Of a DNA stretch of 27,385 bases, positions 13,672-22,252 are shown piece after piece. The first letter of the stretch is position 1; each line of letters begins with the position of its first letter. Source of the stretch: a virus. The DNA lies in IMG/VR virus record IMGVR_UViG_3300006751_000097, positions 1 to 27,385 of that record. One strand, written 5' to 3'. The position numbers and the translations under genes were made by a program. Under the pieces are notes generated by a model. That model was not told the origin of the DNA, did not search any database, and was given only the letters and a program-made list of their open reading frames with translations.

Positions 13672-14095
13672 TCGATTAGAACGCAAGCTCTTGCGGATAC
13701 CGTCCGATGTCTTGAAGCCGTTGAAACGTCAATTATTTTTATCTGCTAATTCAGTTAGCACGACGGCGATAAAAGGTATTCAAGGGGGAAGCAGAACAGG
13801 TGTAATCTATTATCGAGGCGGTAAATCTGCTCAACGTTCTGGACCAGGTGAATATCCTAAAACAGATCGTGGGGGCTTAGTTAGTAGTATATTCGTTAAG
13901 CCTATCAAGTCTATAGGGGGTCTCGGCTACGCGGTAGGAACGAAACTTAAATATGCGATTGGGTTAGAGTTTGGGAAAAGAAAGATGGCCGCTCGCCCGT
14001 GGTTATTCCCCTCATTTAAATCGAACGTTAAAGAAATTAAAAGAGACATTAGAATCGCATTAAATAAGGTTCTGAGGAGTTCTGCGAGAAGATGA
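13628..14095 (+). CDS. HK97 gp10-like neck/tail completion protein
   Basis: 155 residues. After a basic start, the family pattern appears: LERKLLRIPSDVLKPLKRQL, IKGIQGGSRTGVIYYRGGK, RSGPGEYPKTDRGGLVSSI FV, GGLGYAVGTKLKYAIGLEFG and KMAARPWLFPSFKSN. These blocks (SxPGEpPx-x-tGxLxxSI, YaxyLEfGt-x-x-x-aRPf-xPa) define the HK97 gp10 family (PF04883). GAGG at 13615-13618 is 9 bases from ATG 13628. The protein acts at the head-tail interface. The stop overlaps the next start (ATGA). Confidence 0.92.
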   Translation: MSMKTKTKIKIKNLSRLERKLLRIPSDVLKPLKRQLFLSANSVSTTAIKGIQGGSRTGVIYYRGGKSAQRSGPGEYPKTDRGGLVSSIFVKPIKSIGGLGYAVGTKLKYAIGLEFGKRKMAARPWLFPSFKSNVKEIKRDIRIALNKVLRSSARR

Positions 14096-14517
14096 CAGGT
14101 TTTAATATATATGAAGTTCAAAAGGCGGTGACAACGGCTTTAAAAGACAATTCAACATTGACGGGAATGTTGGGGAATGGGGTCAATGGCATTCGGGACA
14201 ACGTAGCATCCGCCAAGGGCTTAATTTTCCCATATCTCGCATACACAGACATACAGGCCGAGTCTTTGGATACTACGAGTAGCCAAGGCTCCATTATATA
14301 TATAACCATCACGGCCTTCACTAAAACAGGCAATAAAAAAGAAGCCAGCGACATTATGAAAGCATTACATACCAGCTTGCACCGCTCGGATTTAATCGTT
14401 ACAGGATTTGGTTATGCCATGAGCCGATGGGATGGGTTCAGCACAATCATGCAAGAAGATGTGAACGCCGATATGTTTAGTGGTATAATTAGGTTTAAGA
14501 TAACGCTCGGCGTTTAA
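14092..14517 (+). CDS. Tail completion/terminator protein (DUF3168-like)
   Basis: 141 residues: EVQKAVTTALKDNSTLTGML at the start, IFPYLAYTDIQAESLDTTSS in the middle, then IYITITAFTKTGNKKEASDI MKALHTSLH and a C-terminal SGIIRFKITL. The order (short helix, beta YP-Y-x-x-x-G, I-x-I-x-x-x-x-x-x-G-x-K-E-a, I-x-x-A-L) is that of the DUF3168 tail-terminator fold. Coupled to the gp10-like gene by an ATGA overlap. A TGGTATAAT near its 3' end lies 47 bases before the tail-tube gene. Confidence 0.85.
   Translation: MTGFNIYEVQKAVTTALKDNSTLTGMLGNGVNGIRDNVASAKGLIFPYLAYTDIQAESLDTTSSQGSIIYITITAFTKTGNKKEASDIMKALHTSLHRSDLIVTGFGYAMSRWDGFSTIMQEDVNADMFSGIIRFKITLGV
14481..14489 (+). promoter_or_regulatory. Candidate extended -10 (TGGTATAAT) before the tail-tube gene
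   Basis: TGG followed by perfect TATAAT inside the DUF3168-like gene, coding for S-G-I-I, 47 bases before ATG 14536. Identical nonamer to that upstream of the portal gene. Could be chance codon use. Confidence 0.3.
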
Positions 14518-14535
14518 ATAAATAGGGGGGAAATT

Positions 14536-14967
14536 ATGACGAACAAAGCAAATGGGGACGATTTTAAGGTGTATATCGGGTCGGTTGGGTCTGGTACACT
14601 GCTTGCTCACGTAACGAGCGTGGGATTTTCAAGCTCACGCGATATAGTTGACGTTACCGATAAAGATTCGAGCCAGAAAAGGGAACTTTTAGGGGGGAGC
14701 GGGAAGCTAACTAAAACGTTATCAGTTCAAGGCTTTTATTCAGATTCGGCGAGTAGGACTACACTTCAAACAAATCATGACGCGGGAACTAAAGACGACT
14801 ACTATTTAGTTTACCCGTTAATGGATAGCGGGAATAGCACCGCGAAAACAGAGGCTTTCGAAGCGGTTATTTCTCAAATTGAAGCGGGTGGGGAAGTGGC
14901 AGGCGAAATGACATTTAGTGCGACATTTGAAGCGAGCGGAGCGGTAACAACTGTTGCTGAATCGTAA
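14536..14967 (+). CDS. Major tail (tube) protein
   Basis: 143 residues beginning MTNKANGDDFKVYIGSVGSG, followed by LLAHVTSVGFSSSRDIVDVTDK and SSQKRELLGGSGKLTKTLSVQG. The C-terminal third reads FEAVISQIEAGGEVAGEMTFSATFEASGAVT when joined; this end (I-x-x-x-E-x-x-G-E-x-x-x-F-x-x-x-x-x-x-S-G) is characteristic of TP901-1/GTA-type tail tube proteins. It stacks as hexameric rings to form the tail tube and should be highly expressed; GGGGGG precedes ATG 14536 and a possible promoter lies just upstream. Confidence 0.9.
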   Translation: MTNKANGDDFKVYIGSVGSGTLLAHVTSVGFSSSRDIVDVTDKDSSQKRELLGGSGKLTKTLSVQGFYSDSASRTTLQTNHDAGTKDDYYLVYPLMDSGNSTAKTEAFEAVISQIEAGGEVAGEMTFSATFEASGAVTTVAES

Positions 14968-14969
14968 TA

Positions 14970-15281
14970 ATGTCACGTCCGAATTTTAAACTTTCTGTAG
15001 ATTCGAAAACTTACAATATTGAACCGTCTTTCAGGTTGCATGACGAAATAGAAAATGCATTAGACATGTCATTGTATGATTTAATAACGAAAGATGAATC
15101 GTTAAAAATTGGTGATCTTTTTAATTTCTACAAAGCGTTGCCATGCAAGGACTATTCTTCGGATGACCAGCTAAAAGAATGGCTTTCAGTAAATCGCAAT
15201 GAGGCAAATAGCCAATTTTCGAATTTTATTCTTTTTTTACTTATGCCTGAAAAGCAAGAGGAAGCCGTAAAAAAAAAATAA
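14970..15281 (+). CDS. Tail assembly chaperone, short form (G-like)
   Basis: 103 residues starting two bases after the tail-tube stop. The product is acidic and helical (RLHDEIENALDMSLYDLITK and on), size and place matching lambda gpG-like chaperones, which coat the tape measure protein during tail assembly. The frame ends with GTA and three AAA codons followed directly by TAA (15279-15281), placing a run of ten A (15269-15278) at the end, where a fraction of ribosomes can slip to the -1 frame and make the long form. No clear ribosome-binding site apart from the end of the tail-tube gene, so coupling is likely. Confidence 0.85.
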   Translation: MSRPNFKLSVDSKTYNIEPSFRLHDEIENALDMSLYDLITKDESLKIGDLFNFYKALPCKDYSSDDQLKEWLSVNRNEANSQFSNFILFLLMPEKQEEAVKKK

Positions 15282-15481
15282 ATGGTAATCCTGTATACCA
15301 GCGGTACAGAGAATATTATAAATTTATGCTTTTTCATTTGAAATGGTCGCCACGGGACATTAAAGATGCGACATTATACGACCTTAATCTAGCGTGTGAA
15401 GCCTGTAACGAATTTTACGGTGCAGAAAATAAAACAGACTTGACGAAAGAAGACATCGAAAGATTGAAAAAATTAAAATAG
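14970..15481 (+). CDS. Tail assembly chaperone, long form by -1 frameshift (GT-like)
   Basis: After slippage on A10 (15269-15278) the -1 frame continues as KKINGNPVYQRYREYYKFML, then FHLKWSPRDIKDATLYDLNL and ACEACNEFYG, ending in RLKKLK at TAG 15479-15481. The total is 170 residues. The added domain is unsupported by any start with a ribosome-binding site, is rich in aromatic and helical residues and fills the whole gap before the tape measure gene, exactly as in lambda G/GT and many siphophages. A weak hairpin TGGTA/TACCA (15283-15287 with 15296-15300) starts four bases after the slippery run and might help. The TAG happens to be in frame with the tape measure ATG at 15494. Confidence 0.85.
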
Positions 15482-15493
15482 GATATTAAAAAA

Positions 15494-16960
15494 ATGGCAA
15501 AATTAGATAGTTTAGTCGTCGAAATTAAAGCAGACTTGACCGATATTCGTAAAAATATGAAAAATGCGGTTAAAGCGACGCGACAATCATCTAAAAAAAT
15601 GACAGATAGCAATAAGCTATTAGCAACTGGATTTAATAAGGTTCGTATAGCGGCTATTGCTGCTGCGGCAGGCATTATATATATGGGTAAGCAGACATTA
15701 AATGAGGTCGACCGTATCCAGAAGTTAGGAATAAGGCTTGATGAGACAACCGAAAATCTTAGTCGCATGAAATTCGTCGCAGAGCAATCAGGAATCGAAT
15801 TCAATACGCTTGCTATGGCCTTTCAGCGGATGCAAAGACGGGTAGCCGAGGCCGCTAAAGGGACGGGGGAAGCTAAAGACGCCCTGAAAGAATTAGGGTT
15901 AAGCGCTAAAGATTTAAATCAATTAAGTGTATCTGAGCAGTTCATGAAGGTTACAGAGGCAATGAACGAAGTCAAAAATGGGTCAGAAAAAACACGTTTA
16001 TCAATGAAATTATTTGATTCTGAGGGGGTTGCGTTGATTCAGATAATGAACCAAGGAACACAAGCTATAAATAAATTAGCGAAAGCGACCCCAAATGTAA
16101 TCACACAGAAAGACGCTGATAGGATAGCTACATTTAATGATAATATGAATGTCTTAAAAAAGAATATCCAAGGTTCAATTATCCCGATGCTTTCTAAAAT
16201 GGCTAAAAAAGTAAATAAAATTTTTGAAGTATCTGACAAAATCAAAAAAAATGAACTTGAAAACAAAATAGAATCCACAAAAGAAAAAATACGGGCTTTA
16301 GATAATCAGCTAAAAAAATTAAACGCCACTAACAACGAGAGCTCAGAATCAGTGCATATGTTTATCAAGTCCGTTAAAGACTCGTTTGTTGCATTGGGAG
16401 GTGGAAAACCACAGCAAGAAGAGTATATAACTGATATAGAAAGAACAAAAACTGCGTTGAGTAACGCAAGGAAAGAGCTAGAAGGGCTACAAAATTTAAA
16501 TGTTGGTGATGGGAGCGTTTTTAAGGCAGCCAATTCCGATGCTGCCGTGGTAGATATTAAAAAAGTGGAAAAGCAAGCAAAGGAATCTAGCACTACAATT
16601 AAAGACGCTATGATCGGAGCTACAGATCAATGGTCTTCTCGATTAACTGATGCGATTGTCGATGGGGGTAACATGTTTGAGTCTTTAGCAGATATAGCGA
16701 AAAGGACAGCGGTCGAAATGATGATAACAAACCCTTTTATCAGTGCGCTACAAGGCGGAATTAATAATCTTATGACGCCGAGTCCTACGTCCGGTCTTTC
16801 GAAAGGTACAAATGGAATGACCATAAACACATACAATACATTTAACCCGAATGTAGCGGCCTCTGTTCGCGCTGAAATAGCGACGGCAGCGCCACATATA
16901 CAAGCGGCATCGATCGCGGGGGTACAAGCCGCATTGAGCAACGGAAAAATGAGGGTTTAG
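15494..16960 (+). CDS. Tail tape measure protein (short)
   Basis: 488 residues. It starts with a helical region (LDSLVVEIKADLTDIRKNMK), a hydrophobic patch (VRIAAIAAAAGIIYMG, about 51-66), and the typical tape-measure block LNEVDRIQKLGIRLDETTEN, SRMKFVAEQSGIEFNTLAMA and MQRRVAEAAKGTGEAKDALK. A charged coiled coil follows (about 250-370), then a C-terminal section with FESLADIAKRTAVEMMITNP FISALQGGINNLM, also standard. It fixes tail length; 488 residues would give about 70 nm. AGGAT overlapping the preceding TAG serves as ribosome-binding site. The last residues (RAEIATAAPHIQAASIAGVQ) also recur in phage tape measures. Confidence 0.92.
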   Translation: MAKLDSLVVEIKADLTDIRKNMKNAVKATRQSSKKMTDSNKLLATGFNKVRIAAIAAAAGIIYMGKQTLNEVDRIQKLGIRLDETTENLSRMKFVAEQSGIEFNTLAMAFQRMQRRVAEAAKGTGEAKDALKELGLSAKDLNQLSVSEQFMKVTEAMNEVKNGSEKTRLSMKLFDSEGVALIQIMNQGTQAINKLAKATPNVITQKDADRIATFNDNMNVLKKNIQGSIIPMLSKMAKKVNKIFEVSDKIKKNELENKIESTKEKIRALDNQLKKLNATNNESSESVHMFIKSVKDSFVALGGGKPQQEEYITDIERTKTALSNARKELEGLQNLNVGDGSVFKAANSDAAVVDIKKVEKQAKESSTTIKDAMIGATDQWSSRLTDAIVDGGNMFESLADIAKRTAVEMMITNPFISALQGGINNLMTPSPTSGLSKGTNGMTINTYNTFNPNVAASVRAEIATAAPHIQAASIAGVQAALSNGKMRV

Positions 16961-16969
16961 TGCTATAAT
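16961..16969 (+). promoter_or_regulatory. Candidate extended -10 (TGCTATAAT) before the distal tail gene
   Basis: Directly after the tape measure stop; TGC then perfect TATAAT (16964-16969), 24 bases before ATG 16994. The resulting leader would be about 18 bases long and would consist largely of the G8 ribosome-binding site (16983-16990). No -35 consensus seen. Confidence 0.4.
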
Positions 16970-16993
16970 AAAAAACTAAAAAGGGGGGGGTAA

Positions 16994-17593
16994 ATGCCGT
17001 TATCAATACCAGCAGTTCCAGGTTTCATTTCGAGTCGATTCTACATTCAGAATAACACTCAAATTTTCAAATCTTCGTTAAACGGACAAATTCAGCGAAG
17101 AACCTTGTCGGGCTCCTATTGGATGGCCGAGTATTCGTTACCGCCAATGTCACGGTCAAATTGGTCTGCATGGCAAGCCTTTTTCAATGAACTTCAAGGG
17201 CGAAGGAATACGTTTAATGGATTTTGTCCCGATTCTAAAACCACACAAGGCACGTCTACAGGAACGCCAGTTGTTAAGGGCGCGAGCCAAACGGGTAATA
17301 GTGTTATTACCGATGGATGGACTATATCTACAGCCATTTTAAAGGCGGGTGATTTTATTAGTTTCGGCGGCGAACTGAAACAAGTTAGTTCAGATGTTAG
17401 TAGCGATGGTTCGGGTAATGCGACAATTACCTTTCAGCCAGGAATAAGAACAAGTCCCAGTGATAACGCTCCAATCACAATCAATAATACAACGTGCGAA
17501 ATGATATTAATCGGGAATGATATTAATTTCAGCGTCGGGATTGACAGGGTGTCGGAGCCTTTGACCTTCGCTGCAATGGAGGTTATCAGTTGA
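16994..17593 (+). CDS. Distal tail protein
   Basis: 199 residues: a beta-rich N-terminal part with FKSSLNGQIQRRTLSGSYWM and YSLPPMSRSNWSAWQAFFNE followed by LQGRRNTFNGFCPDSKTTQG, and a C-terminal insertion domain WTISTAILKAGDFISFGGEL then KQVSSDVSSDGSGNATITFQ PGIRTSPSDNAPI. This exact order (SPLTGQVQRRE, lPpm...AW.AFl..L.Gr.gtF.gfDPd, L.aGDyf..g..L..v..dv.SDa.GnatltF.P.LR.sP.d...v) is known from siphophages with J-like tips, where the protein occupies the Dit position. Ribosome-binding site is G8. Confidence 0.8.
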   Translation: MPLSIPAVPGFISSRFYIQNNTQIFKSSLNGQIQRRTLSGSYWMAEYSLPPMSRSNWSAWQAFFNELQGRRNTFNGFCPDSKTTQGTSTGTPVVKGASQTGNSVITDGWTISTAILKAGDFISFGGELKQVSSDVSSDGSGNATITFQPGIRTSPSDNAPITINNTTCEMILIGNDINFSVGIDRVSEPLTFAAMEVIS

Positions 17594-18177
17594 CCCGCTC
17601 CATTAATTCAAGTGGAATATCTAATATTACAGGGGGTGATGTATACCCGATATACCTTGTTGCTTTAAACTTCACGGAACCTGTATATGTCCATTCTGAC
17701 GTTGGTATCATTAGTCACACGCCACCATTTTTAAGTGAGTCTGTTAATTATGTTGGTGTAGGTAATCTGGGTAGCGTATCAGAAATACCCGAAACAACTC
17801 AGATTCAAGCTAATATGATAGATTTAACGTTGTCGGGTATTAATCCGAATTTAATAAGTACCGCAATTCAAACGGATTATCAGGGTAAGGATTGCAGCGT
17901 CGAAATAGGGTTGCGGGATAAAATGGAGAATGGGGGAAATATATTAGACACTATCGTCATATTCAGTGGCTTTATTGATAATCTGAGCCTTAACCTAAGC
18001 CAAACTGCGACAATCAAGGTAACGGTCGTCGATAAATTGGTTCGGTTTGACAAGGCAAGTAACCGCCGTTTCAATCACGCTGACCAACAAAAAGAATACC
18101 CGACAGATGATTCATTCCTATATCAGGACTCGTTGAAAGAACAGTTACTAGTCTGGGGCGGTACCCGAAGTGTTTAA
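17590..18177 (+). CDS. DUF2163-like tail hub protein
   Basis: The start is TTG 17590 overlapping the previous TGA; GGAGG (17578-17582) lies 7 bases upstream. The 195-residue product has IYLVALNFTEPVYVHSDVGI, VNYVGVGNLGSVSEIPETTQ IQANMIDLTLSGINP and TAIQTDYQGKDCSVEIGL, then SGFIDNLSLNLSQTATIKVT VVDKLVRFDKASNRRFNHAD QQKEYPTD and LLVWGG at the end. This matches the DUF2163-like family encoded between distal tail and NlpC/P60 genes in phages and gene transfer agents, thought to form the tail hub. Coupled by TTGA overlap. Confidence 0.85.
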   Translation: MTRSINSSGISNITGGDVYPIYLVALNFTEPVYVHSDVGIISHTPPFLSESVNYVGVGNLGSVSEIPETTQIQANMIDLTLSGINPNLISTAIQTDYQGKDCSVEIGLRDKMENGGNILDTIVIFSGFIDNLSLNLSQTATIKVTVVDKLVRFDKASNRRFNHADQQKEYPTDDSFLYQDSLKEQLLVWGGTRSV

Positions 18178-18577
18178 TTCAGATCAATTTTATGGGTATA
18201 TCGAAAAAAATAAAAACCGAGAATTCAAATATGGGGTGTGGGATTGTTTTACGTTTGTCGGGGGTTACTGGGATCAGCGTTCTGGAAAGGAATTTTTTCC
18301 CCATTTCAAAAACAGGTATTTGACCTTTAGAGGATATAGACGAGTTTTGAAAAATGAAGGATATTCATCGCTTTTAAATTTGATGCAAAATAATTATGGC
18401 GAAGTGGGTACCGAACTATGCAATCGTGGCGATGTTGTTGTCTATCGAGATTGCCTGGGCTTGTGTGATGGCGTTGATAGTATATTTTTAGGGCGAGGTC
18501 GAGGACGAGATTATAGTTTTATTTCAACAAAAAAATGTACGGCATTTGACGTTTGTGGGACTCATAATAATGGGTAA
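18170..18577 (+). CDS. DUF6950/NlpC-P60-like tail protein
   Basis: The start is GTG 18170 inside the end of the hub gene. 135 residues. The segment EFKYGVWDCFTFVGGYWDQR carries the Trp-Asp-Cys typical of phage DUF6950 proteins, which are probably degenerate NlpC/P60-type domains at the tail tip; GYRRVLKNEGYSSLLNLMQN and LCNRGDVVVYRD (RGDVV motif) are also conserved in that group. A His/Asn partner as in true NlpC/P60 peptidases is not obvious, so cell-wall hydrolysis is uncertain. It sits between hub and J-like tip, like lambda gpK. Unusual richness in GRGRGRD near the end. Eight bases overlap with the tip gene start chosen here. Confidence 0.78.
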   Translation: MFNSDQFYGYIEKNKNREFKYGVWDCFTFVGGYWDQRSGKEFFPHFKNRYLTFRGYRRVLKNEGYSSLLNLMQNNYGEVGTELCNRGDVVVYRDCLGLCDGVDSIFLGRGRGRDYSFISTKKCTAFDVCGTHNNG

Positions 18578-21500
18578 CGTAATAGACGATATTTCAAATG
18601 ATGAATTCCTAAGAACAGCCGCTATTTTAGGTGCGACTATAGCGTCAAATGCCATAGCACCTGGGTCGGGTACATTTGTTGCGTTAGGGCTTAGTGCATT
18701 ATTACAACCCGATATAGAATCGTTAGAAATTGATTCTATAAAAAAACAGTTTAGCGGCCTAAAAACAAACACTATCGACAATTTATCCCCGCGTAAAATC
18801 GTGTACGGTCAAAGAACTGTCGGCGGTTCGGTGTTCCATCGGAACACAACAACAAGGGTCGATTACGAACCGATTGAAAGTGACCAGTCAAATGAGTATC
18901 TTCACCAATTCATTGCGATGGTAGGCCACGAATGTGATTCTATGGAGTCCTGTTTTATAAATAATACGCCTGTTACCTTAGATCACAACAACCTGGTTAA
19001 CGAGGAAAAGTTCCGCTCCCCTATTGTTATATCGGGCGAGGAAGTCACACCCAAGATAGACTCATTCCAACCTCCGCCTTCATGGGGGAATGAATTTTGG
19101 CCTTATTCCTGGTTTGACCTATGGAATAAAGATTATTTCATTCTAAATGAAGGGAATATATTAATTAAAGGTCTGCCCGCCAATACGACTTATGATTTTA
19201 CTGGGCAGATAATGACTATCGAAGGGTACACAGAATTTGATTTTAACGAGGATATGGATGTCGCAGCAACGAGATGGGATAATGGATTAGACGACATAGG
19301 ATATTCTAAACTGGAAAACCCGAAAAATGATTTATTTGAGTTTACAATCATAAACTCATTTACTTCAGACTCAGAAGGAAGAGCGACTGTTGTTGTATCT
19401 CATCAGCCACTATTCAATGTTCTCTGGGATATACCAGACTCAGATTCATTTAGTCCGTTCCTGCGACACGGGGTGGCGATTTTTCACGCGCCAGCGGATA
19501 GATACAAAATATGCCCCCGCGTATTCTTTGAGGTTAACGTGGGCTACACAAAGTCAATACGTGTACTCACTAACTTAGGGACAACAACACAAGATGCCTC
19601 ATACGACGCTAATATCTCAGAAGTATATAAGGGGCTTGATTTTGAACTGAATACAGGCGACCCATTCTGTGCTGGAAACTGTTATCTATACACCACAGCC
19701 AGGTATCACCCTGACATTTTCTCTAATATTGGCATTCCTCAGTTTCAAGCCAAAATAAAAGGTAAAAAAGTATACGATACTCGAACCTCAACAACAGCAT
19801 GGAGCCAAAACCCAACACTCATATTATATGATTACTTGACCAATTCGCGCTATGGGCTAGGTGTCACATCTTCGGAAATAGACGTAACTACATTTAATGC
19901 GGCTGCTAACGTCTGCGACGAAGACGTTACAATAACAGATCAATCAACTCAAAAAAGATATGCCTGTGATCTCGTTTTGTTCATGGACGCAGATCATCGC
20001 TCAAATATTCAAAACATACTAGCCACGATGGCAGGTTCTCTTGTCTATACAGAGGGCAAGTATCGAGTATACGCCGGGGCGTGGAATACGCCCACAATAA
20101 AGATTAACGAATCTTGGCTTAACGGGGGAATTAATGTAGTTCCCAAGGAATCGAAACGTGATCTGTTCAATACTGTAAAAGGACTGTACGTAGATACTAC
20201 TGCACAAGACGACTATAACGAGTTCCCTATCGTAACAGATTCAGATTATGTTGAGGCTGATAATGGCGAAGAACTTATAGCAGATTTACAATTTCTAGGC
20301 GTTACGAATGTAGAAAGGGCGCAGCGGTTAGCGAAGATATATTTACAACGGCATCGTTATTCAGAAATAATTACAATGAACTGCAACTATCAGGCGATGC
20401 AGTTATCTGTTATGGATACGGTCTATTTTACAAACGATATTCTTGGATACAGCAATAAATCATATCGAGTTATCGGGTGGACTTTTAATCAAAATGGCGA
20501 TGGCGTTGATTTAACGTTACGCCATGAGACGGCGGATGTCTATGCCTGGACAGATACAGAAGCGACTATACCAACTCCCGCAACCAGCTTGCCTCTACCG
20601 GATTACAACCACGTTCAAATTCCAGGTTCGCCAGTAATAACAGAAGAAATATATAGCACGTCCGACGGATCAGGCGTTAAAACAAAAGCGATTATTAATT
20701 TTTCAGGTAGTGCAGACGCCTTTATCAGCACCTATCAACTCGAATATAAATTAGTGTCGGGGGTAGGCTATAACGTTATGGGTCGTACACAGTCAACGAG
20801 CTTTGAAGTTGCCGATATTAAGGCGGGTAAATACGAGTTCAGGGTGAAGGCGATTAACTCATACGGCGTAAGCTCTGCTTATTCTAGCTCGATCAAAGAG
20901 ATTATAGGACTATCAACACCGCCGGCAGACCTTACGGGTTTTTCGATAAATGTTATTAATAATAACGCTCACCTATCCTGGGATCAGGCGACAGATTTGG
21001 ACGTTAAAATTGGCGGGAAAATATTAATTAGACATACAGCCGACACGTCAAGTCCAAGTTGGGGCAGTTCAATCGATATCATTCCCGCTGTTGGCGGTAA
21101 GGCAACGAGTGTAGTTTCGCCTTTATTAACTGGCTCTTACCTAATAAAAGCGGTTGATAGCTCTAATAACCAGAGCTTAAATGCCGCTATATTAAGTGTA
21201 ACGGTACCGAATATGACAAATTTAAACGTCGTCGCGACTCAAAATGAACACACTGCATATTCAGGCACTAAAACAAATATGGCTGTAATAGATAACACGT
21301 TGAGATTAACGGCGGTTGACCTATGGGACGACATCACTACAAATTGGGACGATATGACGGCTTCATGGGATATTGCAGGTGGGAATGGCATTAATCTTAG
21401 CGGAAGTTATGAATTTTCATCATACACTGACCTAGGCAAGGTTCATACTAGCAGAGTGTCCATTTCACTTGATTGGTCTCAATACGAGGAGGGGAACCTA

Positions 21501-21986
21501 TGGGACGATATTACTACAAATTGGGATGATATGACGGGCTTATGGGACGGCGATGGACAATCTGTTGTGAACATCATCCCTTATATTTCTACTACTAATG
21601 ATGACCCTGGGGGAACCCCGACATGGAGCGATTGGGCTAGGTTTTATGTCGGTGACTTTGTCGCGAGAGCGGTTAAATTTAAGATCGAGGTAGTAAGCAC
21701 CCAAAATAATTTCAATGTTCTTATTAATACATTAAGCGCGAGCGTAGATATGCCTGATCTAGTAGATAGTGGGTCAGTTAGTACAGGGACAGGGGGTGAC
21801 ACGACCGTTAATCTAACCGCTAATTATTTTTCGACCCCACATATAACAGGGACTATCGTTAATGGTGCGTCTGGTGATTACATCGCCATACTTAACCAAA
21901 CAGCGACAAGTTTCGACGTTAGCGTGTATAATAGTAGTAACGCGCGAATCGTTAAAACTATCGTGTGGATGGCTAAAGGGTATTAA
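18570..21986 (+). CDS. J-like tail tip / host specificity protein
   Basis: ATG 18570 gives 1138 residues starting MGNVIDDISNDEFLRTAAIL; a TTG at 18546 would add eight residues but is less likely. The start AILGATIASNAIAPGSGTFV resembles the membrane-like segment before the tip domain, followed by LSPRKIVYGQRTVGGSVFHR, HQFIAMVGHECDSMESCFIN and, further on, NPTLILYDYLTNSRYGLGV and LATMAGSLVYTEGKYRVYAG, all conserved in TipJ proteins of siphophages. Fibronectin III-like domains occupy the later part (SSAYSSSIKEIIGLSTPPAD), then two LWDDITTNWDDMT repeats and the family C-terminus HITGTIVNGASGDYIAILNQ ending VWMAKGY. It contacts the host receptor; the C-terminal half should be host-specific. Confidence 0.93.
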   Translation: MGNVIDDISNDEFLRTAAILGATIASNAIAPGSGTFVALGLSALLQPDIESLEIDSIKKQFSGLKTNTIDNLSPRKIVYGQRTVGGSVFHRNTTTRVDYEPIESDQSNEYLHQFIAMVGHECDSMESCFINNTPVTLDHNNLVNEEKFRSPIVISGEEVTPKIDSFQPPPSWGNEFWPYSWFDLWNKDYFILNEGNILIKGLPANTTYDFTGQIMTIEGYTEFDFNEDMDVAATRWDNGLDDIGYSKLENPKNDLFEFTIINSFTSDSEGRATVVVSHQPLFNVLWDIPDSDSFSPFLRHGVAIFHAPADRYKICPRVFFEVNVGYTKSIRVLTNLGTTTQDASYDANISEVYKGLDFELNTGDPFCAGNCYLYTTARYHPDIFSNIGIPQFQAKIKGKKVYDTRTSTTAWSQNPTLILYDYLTNSRYGLGVTSSEIDVTTFNAAANVCDEDVTITDQSTQKRYACDLVLFMDADHRSNIQNILATMAGSLVYTEGKYRVYAGAWNTPTIKINESWLNGGINVVPKESKRDLFNTVKGLYVDTTAQDDYNEFPIVTDSDYVEADNGEELIADLQFLGVTNVERAQRLAKIYLQRHRYSEIITMNCNYQAMQLSVMDTVYFTNDILGYSNKSYRVIGWTFNQNGDGVDLTLRHETADVYAWTDTEATIPTPATSLPLPDYNHVQIPGSPVITEEIYSTSDGSGVKTKAIINFSGSADAFISTYQLEYKLVSGVGYNVMGRTQSTSFEVADIKAGKYEFRVKAINSYGVSSAYSSSIKEIIGLSTPPADLTGFSINVINNNAHLSWDQATDLDVKIGGKILIRHTADTSSPSWGSSIDIIPAVGGKATSVVSPLLTGSYLIKAVDSSNNQSLNAAILSVTVPNMTNLNVVATQNEHTAYSGTKTNMAVIDNTLRLTAVDLWDDITTNWDDMTASWDIAGGNGINLSGSYEFSSYTDLGKVHTSRVSISLDWSQYEEGNLWDDITTNWDDMTGLWDGDGQSVVNIIPYISTTNDDPGGTPTWSDWARFYVGDFVARAVKFKIEVVSTQNNFNVLINTLSASVDMPDLVDSGSVSTGTGGDTTVNLTANYFSTPHITGTIVNGASGDYIAILNQTATSFDVSVYNSSNARIVKTIVWMAKGY
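21320..21370 (+). repeat. WDD repeat in the tail tip gene, copy 1
   Basis: 51 bases coding for LWDDITTNWDDMTASWD; about 6 differences from copy 2 at 21497-21547, mostly at third positions. It reflects repeated beta-sandwich edges in the C-terminal region of the tip protein. Confidence 0.85.
21497..21547 (+). repeat. WDD repeat in the tail tip gene, copy 2
   Basis: Codes for LWDDITTNWDDMTGLWD, 59 residues after copy 1. Confidence 0.85.
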
Positions 21987-22000
21987 TTTAGGGGGACAAA

Positions 22001-22252
22001 ATGACTAAGAAAATAGAAGATTACAAAAAGGAACGCGGAAAGTTAATAGACTCAATCCAAGTTAAATCCAAAGATATAAAAAAAACAAAATCAGAATTAA
22101 AGAATAAAAAATCAACAGTTGTAGATTCGAAAAAGATGACTGATAATATTTATTTTAATCAAAAAATGATAAAAGAATTAGAATCTCTAAATGATTTTGA
22201 TTCTTATGATATCCAAAAGCTAGAATTAATTAAAAAAGAGGTGGTAAATTAA
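22001..22252 (+). CDS. Small Lys-rich coiled-coil protein
   Basis: 83 residues, strongly charged and probably one coiled coil or hairpin (MTKKIEDYKKERGKLIDSIQ, KSKDIKKTKSELKNKKST). GGGGG precedes ATG 22001, 14 bases after the tip gene, and the stop is directly followed by the tail fibre ATG (TAAATG). Its place between tip and fibre suggests a fibre-attachment or chaperone role, by analogy only. No family recognised. Confidence 0.65.
   Translation: MTKKIEDYKKERGKLIDSIQVKSKDIKKTKSELKNKKSTVVDSKKMTDNIYFNQKMIKELESLNDFDSYDIQKLELIKKEVVN

Noticed and set aside
15415-16941. Several minus-strand ORFs opposite the tape measure gene
   Set aside because: They mirror the helical coding pattern of the + strand, lack ribosome-binding sites and resemble no protein.
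339-16960. Genome-wide reassignment of TAG as a sense codon
   Set aside because: Genes at 13671, 16960, 8706 and 25965 end in TAG with no sensible continuation, and only the small gene at 168 looks interrupted.
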